Virus record (IMG/VR): IMGVR_UViG_3300017786_000063
Span: 1-33,232 of that record
Reading direction: 5' to 3' (one strand)
DNA from: a virus
Length of the DNA stretch: 33,232 nt
Below, one piece after another: positions 7,352 to 17,900 of this stretch (position 1 is the stretch's first letter; every line of letters starts with the position of its first letter). The translations under genes and the position numbers were made by a program. Under the pieces are notes generated by a model that saw nothing but the letters and a program-made list of their open reading frames with translations, ran no database searches and was not told the DNA's origin.

Positions 7352-9262
7352 TTAAGGATACACACTTGTTGACTGATAAGTCCAAGCTGTTCCATTTGAA
7401 GTGTATGTCATTAACCCTCTTGCTGGTGTAAGGATAACACTACCACTTGCACCACCAGCATCAAAACTAATGTCTTGTACCACAGACTCATTCTGTGTTC
7501 CGTTTGAATCAACAGCTATATAGCTATTGTTTTTAGCACTTTCAACATCCACACCTTGAACTGTTGCTCCAGCATAAGATGTTGTATGTATACGTGCAAT
7601 TTTGTTAGAATTTAATGTTACAGCTGGGTATAAATCATTCAAATACGCTGCTAATGCAGTCTGTAGTGTAGTTCCTGTTCCCATACCTGTAATATCCATA
7701 CTGAATACTACTGGATCTGTAGCAATTTCTTGGTCTACATATTCTTTAGTTGTAACTGTACCTGCTGTAGATTCAGTTACACTTAACCGTGCTGCTTCTC
7801 TTGCACTAATTGCTTTACCTACACCAGTAATTTTTTGTGCATCAGTAATATTAATGTCTGCGCCGCCTGTTATAGCAATACCTTGTGATGATATTAATGC
7901 CATATCATTTGTTGAGCTAATAGTCTTACCATTAATATTAATTTCATCAATTTGTATTTCAGTAAGTGTGCCAACTAGTTGTAAGTCTGGTGCAGAAGTA
8001 ATATTAATTAATGAAGTATTTGTAAGTTTATCAACCCCGCCAATTTTGTAAGTTTTATCTGTACCTAGTAAGTCAATGTTTACATTTGATGTAAATGCAT
8101 TTGTAGCATTTTTCCAAAGTATATCTTTACTACCATTACTACTGTTAACACTAATACCCGATTCATCTGCTTGTGCATCAGTAAGTTCAGTGCTATCGTT
8201 TAGTATACCAATTTCAATAATTTTATCTTCAACTCTTAGAGTTTGTACATCTAATGCAACTCTGTCGCCTTCAACAATTAAGTCTCCAGTACAACGAATA
8301 TCGCCTTCAACGTCTAATGTATATTCTGGTAATCTGTTAGTTGTAAAAATACCAACTTTAGCTGCGCTTGCATCTACATAAATTGCATCTACTGAAATAG
8401 ATCCAAATGTAGTTGACTTAACACGCAAACTTAAATCGTGGTCTGTAAGTTGGTTTTCAATATAAAAACGTGGGCCAACAACTTTTTGTACGTTGTTTTG
8501 TGATAGTCCAATTGTTAAACCACCTGAGTTTTGAATTGTCAGTGTACCTGTTGTAATACCACTTGCTGTTGACGGTAGGAAACTATCAGCAGTTCTAACT
8601 ACGCCGCCTGCTGTAACAAGTGCGTTTGCAGAATCTGCAATACCTCTGTATTTAAAGTTAGCAGTGTCAATAACATTCATACCAACTTTAATAATACCAT
8701 CCGGGTTTGATGCTGTTACTAGTCCTAATACTCTTTGTGCATAAATTGGAGTAAATTCAATACTACTAATTACTGCTGTAAGTGTTCCACCTACATATAA
8801 ATTTGCAACTGTACGTGATCTACTTTGTGAGTCAAGTATACTGCCAATTTCAAATCCGCTCTTACCTTGAGATTCAGTATACTGTGGGCCCATTAACATT
8901 AAGTCTGTGCCATCATAAGCATAAACTTGGTTGTTTAGGTTATCAATCCATAAATCACCTGCAACCATTTGTGGTCTAGTGTTTTGTACAATTGGGCCAC
9001 CGCTTGATTTCCAAACTGTACCGTCAAATACTTTTAAACGCTGCTCTGTGCTATCCCACCAAAGTTGTCCTGTTACAGGATTACTTGGTGCTGCTGTATT
9101 ACTAAAATTTTCAAGTAATTTAATAAAATTTTCATTAAAATACTCACCGTAACCAGTATAGTTTCTACCAACTAATGTAAGGTTTGTACTAGCCGTATCA
9201 ATTTGACCGTCAATTAAGTCTAGTAGCAGTGTGCCGTCTGTTTTGTTTAGTTGATAACTCAT
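7352..9262 (-). CDS. Tail fibre-like structural protein, second paralogue
   Basis: This 636-residue protein begins MSYQLNKTDGTLLLDLIDGQ. The shared N-terminal module follows: LVGRNYTGYGEYFNENFIKL near residues 30-49, then NPVTGQLWWDS, LKVFDGTVWKSSGG, GDLWIDN and VYAYDGTDLMLMGPQ. The middle is long, polar and beta-rich, with a strand-turn segment EGDIRCTGDLIVEGDRVALD near residues 317-336 and VEDKIIEIGIL after it, both typical of phage fibre shafts. The C-terminus ends in TYTSNGTAWTYQSTSVYP. It lacks the collar domain of its upstream neighbour and the DLAEKY domain of its downstream one, so the three share a baseplate-attachment half but differ at the tip. Only three bases separate its ATG from the previous stop, and no strong ribosome site is visible. 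Confidence 0.86.
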   Translation of the reverse strand: MSYQLNKTDGTLLLDLIDGQIDTASTNLTLVGRNYTGYGEYFNENFIKLLENFSNTAAPSNPVTGQLWWDSTEQRLKVFDGTVWKSSGGPIVQNTRPQMVAGDLWIDNLNNQVYAYDGTDLMLMGPQYTESQGKSGFEIGSILDSQSRSRTVANLYVGGTLTAVISSIEFTPIYAQRVLGLVTASNPDGIIKVGMNVIDTANFKYRGIADSANALVTAGGVVRTADSFLPSTASGITTGTLTIQNSGGLTIGLSQNNVQKVVGPRFYIENQLTDHDLSLRVKSTTFGSISVDAIYVDASAAKVGIFTTNRLPEYTLDVEGDIRCTGDLIVEGDRVALDVQTLRVEDKIIEIGILNDSTELTDAQADESGISVNSSNGSKDILWKNATNAFTSNVNIDLLGTDKTYKIGGVDKLTNTSLINITSAPDLQLVGTLTEIQIDEININGKTISSTNDMALISSQGIAITGGADINITDAQKITGVGKAISAREAARLSVTESTAGTVTTKEYVDQEIATDPVVFSMDITGMGTGTTLQTALAAYLNDLYPAVTLNSNKIARIHTTSYAGATVQGVDVESAKNNSYIAVDSNGTQNESVVQDISFDAGGASGSVILTPARGLMTYTSNGTAWTYQSTSVYP

Positions 9263-9265
9263 CTA

Positions 9266-11320
9266 TTATTGTCCCGTATAAATTATGTAATTGACTGCTA
9301 AGAATGGATTCATAACATCTAATGGTGTACCAAGTGTTGCTTCAGTTTTGATGCCACCACTTGATGCAATACCTTGTGTTCCACCTAAGCCTGGCTCAAT
9401 TGGAAGTTCAATAGCATTATCATCTACTGGTACCCCAGCACCAACTCTAACACCATAAAACTGTGTACCACTTGCACCTTCTAAATCATGCTCGTGTTCT
9501 GGCAAATTATCTGTAGTTAGTGTTGCTGATTCACCACCTGCGTTACCACCAATAGCATCAGCAGCTAAATTTGTAACTCTGTTTGCACTTGGGCCACCCA
9601 TGTTGTCAAGTCCTAATGCAAATCTTCCTCTAAAGTCTGGTAATGTAAATTTACTTACACCGTTGTCACTAACTAAACTAGCATCTTTAAAGTTATGTTG
9701 AATTGCTATCCATAATTCATTGTAATCAGACTTATTAATTTCTTGCCCGTCACATAGTAGCCAACCAGTAGGTGCTTCAACTCCGCCAAATGGCATCATT
9801 GCGCCTGCTGGTACTAATGGAATTGTTTTTAAGAAATTACGTTTTGTAATTTTATATACGCCAGTTGTTCCTGTAGTTACATTTAACAGTAATTCGTCTG
9901 CATTTCCTGCATCATATGTAGTAGTCTTGTTACTAATGAAACTGTTTGCAATATTTACTGCAAATGTTTTTGTGCTGCCGCCAGTTTGCCCATCAAATTC
10001 AAAACTATTTGGTTCAACATCACCACTTAATGCAAATGTTGTAGCACTAGCAAGTCTATCTGCAGAACCTGCTCGACCACTAACTGTACCACTAACGTTA
10101 CCTTGTATGTTTCCAAAGAACGTAGTAGCATATATTTGATCAAATTTATTAATTGAAGTACCAATATTTCTTGAACTATTACTATCTGGAGCAATATTTC
10201 CTGTTATTAATAAGCCGCCAACATCTACATCGCCGCCAATGTATGCATTTTGTGAAACACCAATACCACCAGTTGTAGTAATACTGCCTGTACCAATTGA
10301 TGTAGAGTTTTCAGTACTTGTAATGTTTAATACGCCAGTTTCTGCTTCACCTGTTTTAGGTGATATTTTAAGATTACCTTTAATATCAACTGTTTGTTCA
10401 GGTGCAGCATTATTAAAACCTATATTACCATCACTATTAATACTCATTACAGTTGGTGTTAAGTTTCCGTTACGCATTCTAACATCAATGCTAGAACCAC
10501 TTGTATTATGTTGTATAACACCAGTTTCACCGTCAATACCTAGACTTAATTGTCCGCCTGTACCAACTTTAATACCGTCATTACTCTTAACACTTAGTTG
10601 GAAATCTGTACTACTTGCTGCATTTCCTCTTAGGAAGTTACTTGCAGGTACAGATGTATTTCCAACAACTAATGCTTCTGCTTTTTCTGCTGTACCATAA
10701 TATTTTAATGCTTGTACGCCAACAATTGCTTCGTCGGCAATATTCATACCAGGATTAATTCCTGTTCTAAATCCTTTAATTGCTACTTTTGGAATAAAAC
10801 TTTGACTGCTAATAATAATTACTGGCTGATCTTCAACTTTAATTGCAAGTACATTATAAGTTATGTCGTCTGTGCCTATAATTGCTTGTGCTTGTGCGCC
10901 TGTTAGTAGTCCGTCACTAAAGTCCGGTCCTACTAATACCCATGCACTACCTGTAAACAAGTATAGCTGCTGGCTTTCTGTATTAACCCACAAGTCGCCT
11001 GCACTAGAGTTTGCTACTGCTGGAGCAGCACTAGCTTTTTTAAGTCCGCCACTTGCTACCCAATTTGTACCATCGTATACTTTAAGTTGATCTACACCTT
11101 GTGTAGAGTCATACCATAACTGTCCTTCTACAGGACGTTCAGGTGCTGTTGTATTTGCAAAATTTTCTAGTAAATGTAAAAAGTTTTCATTTACTGCTTG
11201 ACCGTATGCTGTTGTTCCTCTACCAGGATAGTTTAAACTTGTCTCACTGTTAAGTGTATTATCTTCAACAGTAATTGTTCCTTTATTAACAGCATCAGTG
11301 TAGCTTATTGTATATGGCAT
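9266..11320 (-). CDS. Tail fibre-like protein with phage tail collar domain
   Basis: This 684-residue protein is the first of the three paralogues. It has the shared N-terminal module: GRGTTAYGQAVNENFLHLLE, then PVEGQLWYDST, LKVYDGTNWVASGG and LYLFTGSAWVLVGPD. A long shaft-like region follows, including GSITTTGGIGVSQNAYIGGD and NRIGTSINKFDQIYATTFFG-type segments (around residues 345-400). From about residue 498 it carries a phage tail collar domain: AGAMMPFGGVEAPTGWLLCD, FTLPDFRGRFALGLD and LPEHEHD, ending NPFLAVNYIIYTGQ. Collar domains are found in T4 gp12-like short fibres and many receptor-binding proteins, where the His residues can bind metal. AAGGAG lies 7 bases before the ATG. It is a likely receptor-binding short tail fibre. 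Confidence 0.9.
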   Translation of the reverse strand: MPYTISYTDAVNKGTITVEDNTLNSETSLNYPGRGTTAYGQAVNENFLHLLENFANTTAPERPVEGQLWYDSTQGVDQLKVYDGTNWVASGGLKKASAAPAVANSSAGDLWVNTESQQLYLFTGSAWVLVGPDFSDGLLTGAQAQAIIGTDDITYNVLAIKVEDQPVIIISSQSFIPKVAIKGFRTGINPGMNIADEAIVGVQALKYYGTAEKAEALVVGNTSVPASNFLRGNAASSTDFQLSVKSNDGIKVGTGGQLSLGIDGETGVIQHNTSGSSIDVRMRNGNLTPTVMSINSDGNIGFNNAAPEQTVDIKGNLKISPKTGEAETGVLNITSTENSTSIGTGSITTTGGIGVSQNAYIGGDVDVGGLLITGNIAPDSNSSRNIGTSINKFDQIYATTFFGNIQGNVSGTVSGRAGSADRLASATTFALSGDVEPNSFEFDGQTGGSTKTFAVNIANSFISNKTTTYDAGNADELLLNVTTGTTGVYKITKRNFLKTIPLVPAGAMMPFGGVEAPTGWLLCDGQEINKSDYNELWIAIQHNFKDASLVSDNGVSKFTLPDFRGRFALGLDNMGGPSANRVTNLAADAIGGNAGGESATLTTDNLPEHEHDLEGASGTQFYGVRVGAGVPVDDNAIELPIEPGLGGTQGIASSGGIKTEATLGTPLDVMNPFLAVNYIIYTGQ

Positions 11321-11330
11321 ATTCTACTCC

Positions 11331-11933
11331 TTACCCTGCTAAACTCTGTACACGCACAGTATAGTCAATTTGTATTAATCTGTTAAGTGACTTTTGTACT
11401 GGGTGAAAAATAACATGTGTAATTAGACGTCCTGTGCCACTTGAGCTATAACTACGCAAGCCTAATTCATCAAATACATATGGGCTATCAGTTGCACTTG
11501 CAGTATCAAACGCATCTTGTCCATTTGGTTCACCGTAATCAAGTAAGCAACTAACAACAATATCTGTATAATTTGTGCCAGCAACGTGTCTTGTTTCTAA
11601 TTTGTTACGTGCAGGATCTGTATTGTTTACGCTTCTGTCATCAACAACCTTAGTATAGGTTTGGTTGTATAAACTAGCATTTGTGCCTGTGCTGTTTGGT
11701 GTTAGATATGTAATAATACCTGTTGGGTCAACGCTTGTTCCACCATTACCAAAGCTCATTTCGTAAATATAACCTTGGCCAGCATTTGCTAAACTTTCAG
11801 CCATTGCAATACTCATATTTTCGTAGTGAATTGCATTACGTTTATCAATGTATACTTTTTGTGATTCAGGGTCAAATATCTTAATATGCCCTTGCACTAG
11901 TACTCCGTTTTTATCTTGCATGTGTTCGCTCAT
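11331..11933 (-). CDS. Virion structural protein, probable baseplate or tail accessory
   Basis: This 200-residue protein begins MSEHMQDKNGVLVQGHIKIF and contains KRNAIHYENMSIAMAESLAN near residues 32-51, then a Gly-rich IYEMSFGNGGTSVDP segment and FDELGLRS and RLITHVIFHP segments near the C-terminus. I recognise the IHYENMS/FGNGG pattern from structural proteins of T4-like marine phages. The slot after the gp6-type and giant genes would be that of T4 gp8, but T4 gp8 is longer and I cannot show homology, so the name is left blank. TAGGA precedes the ATG, and a late-type AATAAATA overlaps the stop of the giant gene just upstream. It links the baseplate block to the fibre genes. Confidence 0.83.
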   Translation of the reverse strand: MSEHMQDKNGVLVQGHIKIFDPESQKVYIDKRNAIHYENMSIAMAESLANAGQGYIYEMSFGNGGTSVDPTGIITYLTPNSTGTNASLYNQTYTKVVDDRSVNNTDPARNKLETRHVAGTNYTDIVVSCLLDYGEPNGQDAFDTASATDSPYVFDELGLRSYSSSGTGRLITHVIFHPVQKSLNRLIQIDYTVRVQSLAG

Positions 11934-11950
11934 TTAATTTTCCTATACTG

Positions 11951-11958
11951 TATTTATT
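11951..11958 (-). promoter_or_regulatory. T4-late-type promoter motif overlapping the giant gene's stop
   Basis: AATAAATA on the minus strand includes the TAA stop of the 5124-codon gene and matches TATAAATA at seven of eight positions. It is 18 bases before ATG 11933. A fresh start here would let the small structural gene and fibres be expressed independently of a 15 kb transcript. Confidence 0.45.
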
Positions 11959-14900
11959 CGGGTAGCTCAGAAGTACCTGCACGTAAGAATCTAGCAATGC
12001 TATTTTGTGTATCACCAAGCGTTTTTCCTGATTCTGTCCAACTTTGACCTACTTTTTTCACTACTGTTATCCTTGTATTTTCTTGTGGTGTTGCAAGCAA
12101 CGTAATTGTATTAGTATTTGCATCAAACGTAAAGTCTGCTGCTACTGTGCTATCACCTTCTGGGCTATCTAACGCTACAGTAGGATCAAACACTTCTAAT
12201 GCCGTCTTACGCATACGTACACCGCCTACAAACACTTCAATTTCATTAATTGATGTTACTGGATAGCTAACTTCAAACTGTGTTGTAGTACCGTCTGCTG
12301 TTGTATTATATGCCATTGTTCTATCTTTATACGGAACAGTCTTACTTATGTTTTGATCAAAGACTTTGGTATTTGCTGCATATGTAGTTTTAGTACCAGT
12401 ACCTAATGTTCCTCTACGTAACTGACGCAACGTAGTACCATCTTTTACAAAATATTCAATACGCTCACCTTCAATAAACACTACACCCGGTAAATTTTGT
12501 CCTTTGTTTGGTTCTGATAATCTAGTACCTGATTCATCTAATTCAATTCTTAAATCGTAGTAATTTAATGGTTGTGCTAGTTTGGCTGCTGATGCATCAA
12601 GACGTTTAAAGTGTGTTCTATTAAGCATATCTTTAAACTGTCTGTAGCTAAACTTTGGTACATTTACAGGTTTAGTAAAGTGAATAATATCAATAACATC
12701 GTTAGCATCCGGCGGTGTAACTAATCTAACTTTCATTCTATCATCTGTAACATAGTAATCTGCACTTGGTGATAACAATTCGCCATTTAGACTCACCCAA
12801 ACATACTCTGCATCTACTGCCGGAGTGCGTAATTTAACTTCACCAACTGTTGTTCTACGATATGTAATATAATCAATATCTTCAGGTATTAGTGTAGTTC
12901 TTGTTAGAACTTCGTAATTTATACGTTCAATACCAATTAAATCGTGGTTAGTAAATTGTATTATTTCTATAACTGCATTATCTGCTGGTGCTGTATTAAA
13001 CGTAACTGTTGTTCCGTCAATTCTATAATCACCGTCTGTAATTACATACATTTCAAGTAAGTCGCCCGGTGCACCAGCATCATCTGTTAATATTATACTA
13101 CTGTTGTTAGCATCTAAACGCCAATCTAATGGAGTTGTAACTAGTAAGCCGTTTAAGAATACTTTCATATCAGAAACATCTAAACTGCCTGCTGGTATTT
13201 GGAATATCTCTAATGGAAACTCTCGTTGACTATTTTCAGGAATTGTATATTGTATATTATAACCTGCATTTAAAATACTATTGTTAACTTTAACTATTAC
13301 ATTGTGTTCTGACGGAACACTATACAACGGAGCATTTGTTAATGTAAACGCTGTTTCCGAACCATCACCTGTAAATGTGTTTTTAGACATTTGACTGTAA
13401 TTTACTTGTGTGTTATCTGAAAATACTGTGTAATATATAGTTGCAGTGTCTGGTACAGCTTCCTCAAATCTAATAACCATTTTAGATGTTAAATCTGATT
13501 TGAATGTATCAATACTTTTTTGCACACCGTTTACATTTGCATAAACGCTTGCAGTTTCAACCCAATCAACTGTAGTTTCATATACTGTTGTTGAACCGTC
13601 ACCTATTAGTTTTCCAAAGTCTAATATATTTTGTGTGCCCTGACTAACTGATACAATACTAAGTTCAGCACCTACTACTAATGTGTTTAATGTTACAGTA
13701 AGTGCTGCCCAGTCAATTGTATATTCAGTTTGTGCTAAAACAACATTATTAACTTTTACAAGTACTGAATCAGCACTAGCAGGTGTATTTCCTAATTCAA
13801 ATGTATTTTGTGAATTTATAATATAGTTTCTAGAAGATATTATACCCTGGCCTTCGCTATCTCTTGTAAACACTTTAATATCTAAAGTATCTAATACTTG
13901 TCCTGGAACAACTTCTTCAGGACCACTAGATGTAGTAGGTGTAACAAATCCATCACCATCAACAATAATTTCTTCTGCTGCTATACCACGTGCTGATGTG
14001 TATGCTAAGTCGCCGCCTGTTAGTGCAGTGTCATAACTTTCACTATCAGGTTGTACACTACCATCACTTGTAGTTTTTCTTACAACAAATATATCATTAT
14101 CGTTTAATGTAATACCTAAATCTTGTACATAAATTGTATCAGCTACACCATCGCCTGTAATACTATCTGTAATAGCATAAGCATTTGTTGCTGAGCCTAA
14201 ACTAAAGTTAGGGTCATCAATTCTTACACCATTTTTATATAAGTTATATACTACGCCATCTTCTAATGGGGTGCTAAGTTGTACTGCAATAGTAGATCCG
14301 TCTGCTGTAAATACTTCATCTTCAAATGTGTTATCAAAAGTATCCCATGTATCTGTATACCATGGTGCAGTATCAAAGCCTGCTGGACCTGCAAAATCAA
14401 AACTACGTATTTCAACTCCGCCATAATCAACACCTGACATTAACTGTGCTAAATCTTTACCGTACATTCCTGCAATAGGATTGTATGCAAAATTAATTCT
14501 ATCCTCTGCACTTAGTACACTTAAAGGTATATTATAATCTATTTTTACAACTGCATTTAATTTAGGAGGTGTAGTAAATAAGACTTTACCTTGTTGTCTA
14601 GTATAAGTTTTATCAGTATTATCAATATTAGTAAACGTATATTTACTACGCAATTGTAGTATGCCATCTACATAAACTTTTACATTCTTCTTATCTAAAT
14701 CCATTGGCCATTCTAAGAAGTATCTGTTTTCAAATCCTGTACCAGTGAATGATTGTGATTTTGCCAATGTGTCAAAAGTAAATGTTCCTGATATTCTGTT
14801 AAACTTAATTTTAACGCTAGGACTTCTTACAACGCCGTTACCAATTACTGCTGTTGCTTTTGCAGGTGTTCCTGCATCTGTTTGTGATCCTGATATAACA

Positions 14901-17900
14901 ACTGTCGGTGCAGTAGTATAACCACTACCAGGATATGTTACTTTAATACTAGTAATTTTTCCGTAGCCTAAATATGCTTTTGCTTTGGCGCCTGTGCCAC
15001 CGCCGCCGGTTAATTTAATAACTGGTTCAAAAGTATATCCTGTGCCGCCATCACCTAATTTAATTTCAGTTACTTCATAACCATGATTGTTAGCCCAATT
15101 CTTACGTGGGTAATTATCAGTATCTAAATTTTGATTTGATATTTCATTATCTTTAATAACTGCTGTGCTTGCTTCAATTACATCAGTTAATTTATTATAT
15201 GAAGGCTGTAAGTCAAAATCACTAACACTACTATTTGTAGGATCTATTACAGTATATTCACTAATAAATTCTCTTATTTTTGTTGAGTAAGGTTTAAATT
15301 CCTCAACAAAGTTTTGGTAACTTACTAAGTTATCATTATTAAATGTTATATCTGACTGGCTTAGTGACTCTCTGTTGTGCTTAGATTTTACAAAACTTGT
15401 TTTAAACATCCAATCAACTGACTGCTGTTCTGACATTACATATCGTAACGCAGACATAAACAATTGGTTGTATTCAACTTCTAAGTCATTTACAAATATG
15501 TCATCTCTTAATGTTTCAAGTATTGTTCTTAATTCAACATTTGGGTTGTTATCATAAAAGTTACTGTCAAAACTACGGTTATCAAACCCTACAGTATTTT
15601 TACTGTAATCATATAGAGTATCTTTAAATTGAATTGTACCATTTTGTCTACCAATTGTATCATAGTTAACTGTATAGTCTTCAGTTTCCTGATCGTCAGT
15701 TTTCTTTAATAGCAGCCAACCGCCTGATCCAACATTTTCAATTTTTACAATATCATTAATTGAGTTATCTAAACTTGGTAACAAGTATGACCCTGCGATA
15801 GTATCTCTAATATTTGTGAACTGGTTATACCCTTCAGCATACCAATCTTCATAGTTCCAATATAAGTTTACATTATAACTTTGTAGTTTCTTTCTATACC
15901 AAGTACTACCATTCCATGAATATAAAGCCCATTTGTCTTGAATAGTTTCATCTGTATTAACTAATACTGTAAATGGTCTTGTAGTTATTGTAGTATTTGA
16001 ATTATATCCTTCGCCAGCATTTGTAATTTCTGCTGATGTAATTTGTCCTAAATTATTAATAGTAATATTAAATTCTGCTGCATTACCTTCGCCATTAATT
16101 TTAAAGCTAGGAGCAACTTTATATCCACGTCCTGAATTAGTAATGTTAATTCTTGAAATTCTACCATTAGTAATAATCGGAGTTAGTACAGCAGGAGTAA
16201 TTTTATTTGTACTAACAAAAGATAAATCAGCAAGTGTATCAACTGCTAAATCATATTCTTGAGATATTAATGATGGTGCAGCATCTTGCATTGTTAACTT
16301 AGAAATATCGTACTCATCTACTATAAGGTGAGTTGTTAAATTTATGTTAATTCTTTCAATTGTTTGTTTTAATGCTTCAAATCTGTTAATAAACATACTT
16401 TGTCTTGGACGATTTTGTACTCCGTAACGATTTTTAACTGTAATTGTTGGATCAGGAACAATTCTATTGTTACTATCAAAACCAATTAAACTATCAAACC
16501 ATTTACGCTCAATATCTGGATCAGGCTTACTTGTATCTAATCCGTCGGATATTAATTTATACTGACTGTGAACATTTTGTATTTCTTTAGTAGAAGTTGC
16601 ATACTTAATATTCAACACTAAATCATCGTTATCAACAAAACTATCAAAGTTATTAAGAACAAATCTATCTTTAGAAAGTAAACTTACAAATGGATATCCT
16701 TGTGTTCTAGGATTTTCAATTAATGCTGCAATATCTCTAATGCTTAGTTTTCTGTTTTCCATTACAGGAACAGTAACTTTATCAACTACCCAGAAGTAAT
16801 ATTTGTTACTAAATGTTTTTGTTACTTCGTCGTAGATAATTCTAGTTGAATATCTAGCATCACCAAATAAACTTTTTCCACTTATACCTTTTGGTAATCC
16901 TTCAGGTGTGTCTGTAATGCTATCCCAAATACTAGGAATAATATCACTCTCGACCCATTCAAAAACATCTATCCTTGCGCCAGCAACTAGCTTGTTCCAA
17001 TTATTTTTTTGGAAAGTAGTTGAACCTTGATACGCATGTGCAAATTTAGCACTACCAATATTCCACCATATTTGACCAACATGTTTTTCAGTCCATACTC
17101 TATTTGGATCTATTGAGCTTTCTGCTTGATTACCTGTGTTGTATACTGCTGGATCCCATTGTGTTTTGAATGTAATTTCTTGATCAGCTGGTCCTGCAAT
17201 TTTACCTTGTATTGGATCAATATAATCAATATAACTTACAATTTTATTTTTACGCTTGTCGTATAACATTGCACCGCGTATTTTAGTAACATCTACAGGA
17301 GTAATGCCTTCACTACTTTTCTGCCATGCAAGTGTACCTTTGTTTTTTCTAAAGTCAATTACTTGACCTTTATAATCACCTGACACATGATCTGGCATTC
17401 CAATATACACATGGTTGTCATTAGTATAAATGTTCTCACCAAATGTAGTTTGTGTTAATGGATATACAAATTGTTCTGCATATATTAAATTGTCTCTAAC
17501 TGATTCATATACATAAACAACTCCTTTGTCAAGTTTAACATTTCTAAAGTTTGTAAAATCTCTATCAAACGTAGTTTGTGTATTTTGTGTATCTGCATAT
17601 ACAGTAACATCGAATGTTGTTGGAATAGTTTGGTCACCATTTAAACTTGATACTACTAAGTTATCAGCGCCAAAGTCTAATCCAAAGCCAAAACCTTCGC
17701 TTTCTTCATTTTGCGGTGGTGTTAGTGTCTGTGTTAAAGTAAATGTGCCGCTTGTTTGTGTATAAACATAAACAACCCCTTGATTTACTTTGTTAGTATC
17801 TACTAACATTGCACTAATTGCAATCTGTGTTCCTGCAGGATTTAGTGAAACTTTATCTGCCCATGCTGTAATATTATCAGGTGCCGTAATTGTTTGGTCT

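Noticed and set aside
7602-8381. Plus-strand open frames of 149 and 101 codons opposite the second fibre gene
   Set aside because: They mirror the Ala/Thr/Val-rich fibre coding strand and have no start signals or recognisable motifs; they are shadows.
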